Below, one piece after another: positions 61,019 through 64,000 of a stretch of 64,000 nucleotides of DNA. The stretch is from Prostheceraeus crozeri (lineage: Eukaryota > Platyhelminthes > Polycladida > Euryleptidae): NCBI GenBank assembly GCA_907163375.1, contig CAJQUW010005346.1:281880-345879 (forward strand), written 5' to 3'. How positions within the stretch are numbered: the stretch's first letter is position 1; each line of letters starts with the position of its first letter. Both the position numbers and the translations under genes were made by a program. Under the pieces are notes generated by a model. The model did not search any database. It was not told the DNA's origin and worked only from the letters and a program-made list of their open reading frames with translations.

Positions 61019-62344
61019 CCTAGTCATCTTCCCATTAAGAACTTCAATAGAATATTTTACATCTTCTAGCAATAAACCATAAGCCATCAATGAAGTTGTG
61101 GAATCTTTCTTTTCAATATTAATCGTTACATCACAACCATTTTTAATAATATCTTCAGATTGTGCACTTAAATCGAAACAGAAAATTGGATATAAATGTC
61201 TCCAATCTCCAGGAGTTAATTGTGGTTCAACTCCAAATTCTATACAAAGATTTCTATAAGAATCATATCCTTCCATAAATTGATTATTGGTATCATCGAA
61301 TCTTAATGGATCAATTGGATATCGAGTTTGATTTAATGAAACTTGTAAACTTCGAATTGTATTAATATGAAAAATATTATTGTTCTTATCAAAACTTGGA
61401 GAATTATTTCTTTGAAATGTTAGTAATAAATATCTTGGAGTATTCGCAGTTCTAGTAAAATGCCAGTTAAATCTTTGTTCGGAAAAAGTTACTGAACTGG
61501 CAGTACGCTTTAGAAAATTTACTGGAATTGGTTTGTTAGTATTTAATCTTTTTGCAATAGCTGTTTCAACCTCTAAACTAGGAGTAATATGCGTAATCCA
61601 CCATTCAAGTCTATCAATTTTTAAATATGCTTTTTTCCCAGTCTTACCAAAAAAGATTAATTCATTATTTGCCGTACGATGAATTATTAATTTAAATTTA
61701 AATTGATATGATATTTTATCATAATCTAAATATCCGAATAATGGAGACAATGACCAATTAACTGTCTGTTTACTTTTCTTGTTAAATTCACGTCTTTCTT
61801 TATATGCATCATTATTTGTTTTATTTAAATGTTTTGCAATATTTTCTACATCTTTCGCAATTCCTGCTGCATCTGTTCCAGCGTGAGTTAAATCATCAAC
61901 AATTATACCATCATTAGTATCAGGAAACCAACCTTCGATTTCATACTTTTTATTATTTTCACCAATTGTTATAAATCTAAGCATTGTATCAATTACACCT
62001 GGGGAATCACTTATTGTTTCTATATTTTGAGTTGCAACATCTAAACGCATTTGTGTAAATAATCTTGGAAAAAAATTATTTTCTAGTGTAATATTATCGG
62101 TATCTGGTAATGGTGTTGTAAAATTAGCATCACTATATAAAGAATATTCACAGTGTAAAAATGAATCAGGTAAATATAAATAACTCTGCTGATTATCAAC
62201 TTCAAAAATTAAATCACCTCCAGTATTTACTCTACTGGAAGATCCGGGATTCATAGCAATTCTTATATAGTCATTCTTTTTTTGATTGTAACTGACGAAC
62301 GGAGGATCGTCTAATCTAAATTTATTTTCGATAAGCGAAGACAT
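61010..62344 (-). CDS. Capsid protein of element B (F54H12.2-like type)
   Basis: This 444-residue, beta-rich protein has the same layout and length as the protein at 304-1581. It starts with LIENKFRLDDPPFVSYNQKK, followed by GGDLIFEVDNQQSYLYLPDS, the NFFPRLFTQMRLDVATQNIE segment (compare LPLTTLLRDVSLTIGEQQVE), a central SYQFKFKLIIHRTANNELIF, and a C-terminal DVTINIEKKDSTTSLMAYGL with VKYSIEVLNGK. It is interpreted as a jelly-roll virion protein, by similarity with the Polinton-associated family. The stop overlaps the first mini-hairpin of the 61-bp repeat. Major versus minor capsid role is not resolved. Confidence 0.62.
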   Translation of the reverse strand: MSSLIENKFRLDDPPFVSYNQKKNDYIRIAMNPGSSSRVNTGGDLIFEVDNQQSYLYLPDSFLHCEYSLYSDANFTTPLPDTDNITLENNFFPRLFTQMRLDVATQNIETISDSPGVIDTMLRFITIGENNKKYEIEGWFPDTNDGIIVDDLTHAGTDAAGIAKDVENIAKHLNKTNNDAYKERREFNKKSKQTVNWSLSPLFGYLDYDKISYQFKFKLIIHRTANNELIFFGKTGKKAYLKIDRLEWWITHITPSLEVETAIAKRLNTNKPIPVNFLKRTASSVTFSEQRFNWHFTRTANTPRYLLLTFQRNNSPSFDKNNNIFHINTIRSLQVSLNQTRYPIDPLRFDDTNNQFMEGYDSYRNLCIEFGVEPQLTPGDWRHLYPIFCFDLSAQSEDIIKNGCDVTINIEKKDSTTSLMAYGLLLEDVKYSIEVLNGKMTRIG

Positions 62345-62485
62345 TTTTATAAAAAATAATTTGACTTTTTGTTTTTTCTCACAGACAGAAAAAATTCTGC
62401 TAAAATAATTTTACTTAAATAATTTTACTAAAAAAAATTTTACTAAAAAAATTTTACTAAAAAAAATTTTACTAAAAAATATATT
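62345..62485. promoter_or_regulatory. AT-rich promoter-like spacer with TTTTACTAAAAAAA repeats
   Basis: About 140 bases upstream of the capsid gene repeat AATTTTACTAAAAAA about six times. It is a likely promoter region, inferred from position and its resemblance to other intergenic blocks of the element. Confidence 0.4.
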
Positions 62486-63031
62486 TTAGAATTTTGCTAG
62501 ACCAGCTCCGCTACAGCTTTGCTGGTTAAACCGAAGGTTGCTACTCACGCCATTTCCTCTTATTTCTTCAATTGTTTTTTCATTATGTTTACTATTAGAC
62601 GGAGCTCCGCTCCTCAAGGTTTCCCCAACAGCTATGTTAGCAATTTTGTTTTTTGTTTCCTCTGAAAGTTTTTTTAATTTTTTTAGTTCTTCAGAATCAT
62701 TCCTAAGTTTACGAATAGCTTCTAGTTGTTTTAATTCGTTTTGAGACTTGACAGCATTTGATATTGCACTAGCTGTACTACCTATAGCAGCTGCTCCTTT
62801 TGCAGCAGATGTAATCAAATCTTTATTATTTTTAATTAAGTTAACGATACTTCCAATACCAGAAAAGATGCCAGCCCCTTCTTTTTGGACGGCACCTGCG
62901 GTGCCTAGGAACTTTTGTGTTCCGACAGTTTCTACACTATCATAATGGTACACAGGTTTCTGAGATGGTTCATGAGCAATTTTATTATTTGATGCAAAAT
63001 GTTTAAGATTGTGTTTATAAATTATAGGCAT
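62486..63031 (-). CDS. Candidate pVI-like minor virion protein 2, element B
   Basis: This 181-residue protein has a polar start (MPIIYKHNLKHFASNNKIAH), then a Gly/Ala-rich hydrophobic and amphipathic stretch (GAGIFSGIGSIVNLIKNNKD, AAKGAAAIGSTASAISNAVK; residues about 52-95), then a strongly charged helix (KQLEAIRKLRNDSEELKKLK). This resembles adenovirus pVI, whose amphipathic helix disrupts endosomal membranes. The C-terminal part is encoded over several GC-rich mini-hairpins (62514-62539, 62601-62613), and another (GGCACC-TGC-GGTGCC) lies at 62891-62905. Assignment is by pattern and neighbourhood. Confidence 0.5.
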   Translation of the reverse strand: MPIIYKHNLKHFASNNKIAHEPSQKPVYHYDSVETVGTQKFLGTAGAVQKEGAGIFSGIGSIVNLIKNNKDLITSAAKGAAAIGSTASAISNAVKSQNELKQLEAIRKLRNDSEELKKLKKLSEETKNKIANIAVGETLRSGAPSNSKHNEKTIEEIRGNGVSSNLRFNQQSCSGAGLAKF

Positions 63032-63073
63032 TTTTTAGGATTAAATTTGACTTTTGGGAAAAATATCTACGTG

Positions 63074-63958
63074 TTAAGATTTACGTTTGTGAATGGACAA
63101 CAACTTCGAGATAACTTTATTAATTGACTGTTGCACTTTATCTATTGCGTCAAGCAGCGTGTGATGTACTTTAATTTCTTTTCTATTAACTTGCATTTTC
63201 TGCTGATTAATCTTCAATGCCGTTTTAAGAGCATTTAACTTAATTTTAAGAACATCTAATTGTCTTTTAACAGAATCTAACTGTTCTTTATTTTCTTTAG
63301 AGTTTTCTTGTAAATTTTTCTTTAATTCATTTTCTAAATTGATTTTCAGATTTTTCATTTTATCAACTTTTTCATTAAGTGAGTTTACTTCATTTATTAT
63401 TCTATTCATCTTTTTCATTTGTTGAGTAATTTTAGAACTCAATTCATCAACACTTTTTTGGAATGTAGTTTGTAACTGCTTTAAATTTTTTTTAATTCTT
63501 TCAGGTAGTTTTTCTATTTCATCTTCTAATTGTTCTTTTAACATTTTTATCTGATTATTTTTAATTACAGCAGATTTTAAATTTAAAGAAAGTAATATTA
63601 AAATTTTTGATTGTTCAGAAATCTTTTTAAAAAGTTTTGCTATATCTGCTTCTAGCTCTCTATCCTTTTTATCAAGTTTTAATAATTTTTCGTTTAATGA
63701 TTTGTCATTAAGTTTAAGCAACTTTAATTCATTCATCAGTGGAACCAAAACATCGTTTATATATTTTTCCTTTAAATCATTGATTTGTGTATCAACATAT
63801 TGTTTATTTTTTAACTCTGTATTTTGTTGCGGAAGAATAGAAAGATGCAATGGTCCAGATAAAACGTCTCCAGTTTTCATGATATAATTTTCTATCTCTA
63901 TTTCTAATTCACGATTATTCGGGATATATGCACCTCCACCAACATTTGGTAACATCAT
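63074..63958 (-). CDS. Fibre-like coiled-coil protein, element B
   Basis: This 294-residue protein opens MMLPNVGGGAYIPNNRELEI and then has IMKTGDVLSGPLHLSILPQQ followed by NKQYVDTQIN (residues about 28-60). This is the 'M-T-G-x-L-x-G-P-L ... K-x-Y-V-D' repeat known from phage and virus tail-fibre shafts. From about residue 60 to the end it is an almost continuous Leu/Lys/Glu-rich coiled coil (for example KKDRELEADIAKLFKKISEQ, IKINLENELKK-like segments). A trimeric fibre or spike is the natural inference. It is the last gene before the window edge and lies next to the second pVI-like gene, in the virion block. Confidence 0.6.
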   Translation of the reverse strand: MMLPNVGGGAYIPNNRELEIEIENYIMKTGDVLSGPLHLSILPQQNTELKNKQYVDTQINDLKEKYINDVLVPLMNELKLLKLNDKSLNEKLLKLDKKDRELEADIAKLFKKISEQSKILILLSLNLKSAVIKNNQIKMLKEQLEDEIEKLPERIKKNLKQLQTTFQKSVDELSSKITQQMKKMNRIINEVNSLNEKVDKMKNLKINLENELKKNLQENSKENKEQLDSVKRQLDVLKIKLNALKTALKINQQKMQVNRKEIKVHHTLLDAIDKVQQSINKVISKLLSIHKRKS

Positions 63959-64000
63959 TTTTAAAACAATAAAAAAATAAAATTTGTTCTAATAAAAATA

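Larger units (their letters stand above)
55570..64000. mobile_element. Polinton-like virus element B (runs off the right edge)
   Basis: From the palindrome at 55570 onward the DNA is strikingly AT-rich and densely coding: small membrane protein, unknown protein, adenain-like protease, phospholipase-integrase fusion, two candidate pVI-like proteins, capsid protein and fibre-like coiled coil. A DNA polymerase and packaging ATPase are expected beyond base 64000. All frames seen are open and the copy looks whole in the part visible, so it is probably young. Its proteins are distant from those of element A, so the two are separate lineages. Confidence 0.8.

Noticed and set aside
62538-62945. Plus-strand hydrophobic frames
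   Set aside because: They are the complement of the Lys/Glu/Ala-rich pVI-like gene.

Overview
The window looks like a transposon-dense stretch of a marine invertebrate nuclear genome. The clues are the element mix (Polintons, Penelope-like, Tc1/mariner, hAT, Ty3-type and non-LTR elements), AT-rich spacers, and recurrent TAGGCCTA-type words that I associate with echinoderms and similar animals. The taxon is an inference. I found no complete host gene, no tRNA or rRNA and no CRISPR array.

Layout. (1) From base 1 to about 11.3 kb is most of one Polinton/Maverick-type element, whose left end lies outside the window. It carries a basic core protein, a capsid protein, an adenain-like protease, two PC4-like proteins, a TBP-like protein, two related 'GEWEVG' structural proteins, a very large protein-primed B-family DNA polymerase and a small acidic protein. 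A 206-bp tandem repeat and a coiled-coil gene (12.1-13.3 kb) follow; whether they belong to the element is open. (2) From 14.0 to 16.9 kb lies a 305-bp satellite with a G-run in each unit, ending in GC-rich minisatellites. (3) From 17.0 to 37.7 kb is a nest of retroelements and DNA transposons: a Penelope-like GIY-YIG remnant, two copies of a repeat full of TACGTAGC palindromes (one split by a 447-bp MITE, the other by a 2.2-kb long-TIR element), a Tc1/mariner relic, a Ty3-type gag-pol element, and a GC-rich SGNH-esterase reading frame. (4) From 37.7 to 48.5 kb is gene-poor AT-rich DNA holding a 2.5-kb hAT element with perfect 8-bp target duplications. (5) From 48.5 to 54.6 kb are two non-LTR retrotransposons on the minus strand, one badly decayed and one nearly complete. 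(6) From 55.57 kb to the right edge is a second, unrelated and very AT-rich Polinton-like element. It starts at a 17-bp-stem palindrome and carries a small membrane protein, an adenain-like protease, an integrase fused to a parvovirus-type phospholipase A2 domain, two candidate pVI-like proteins, a capsid protein and a fibre-like coiled-coil protein.

How the genes fit together. Both Polinton-like elements combine capsid and maturation-protease genes with mobile-element functions, so each encodes a virus-like particle module. The left one adds what looks like its own transcription-initiation module (a TBP-like saddle plus two PC4-like proteins). The right one adds a lipase domain joined to its integrase. 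The right element is also sprinkled with tiny perfect hairpins, nearly always with three-base loops, clustered at gene ends and inside some reading frames; a 61-bp tandem unit near 60.9 kb is almost entirely built of them. The TBP/PC4 module, the phospholipase-integrase fusion and the mini-hairpin family are the three observations I rate highest.
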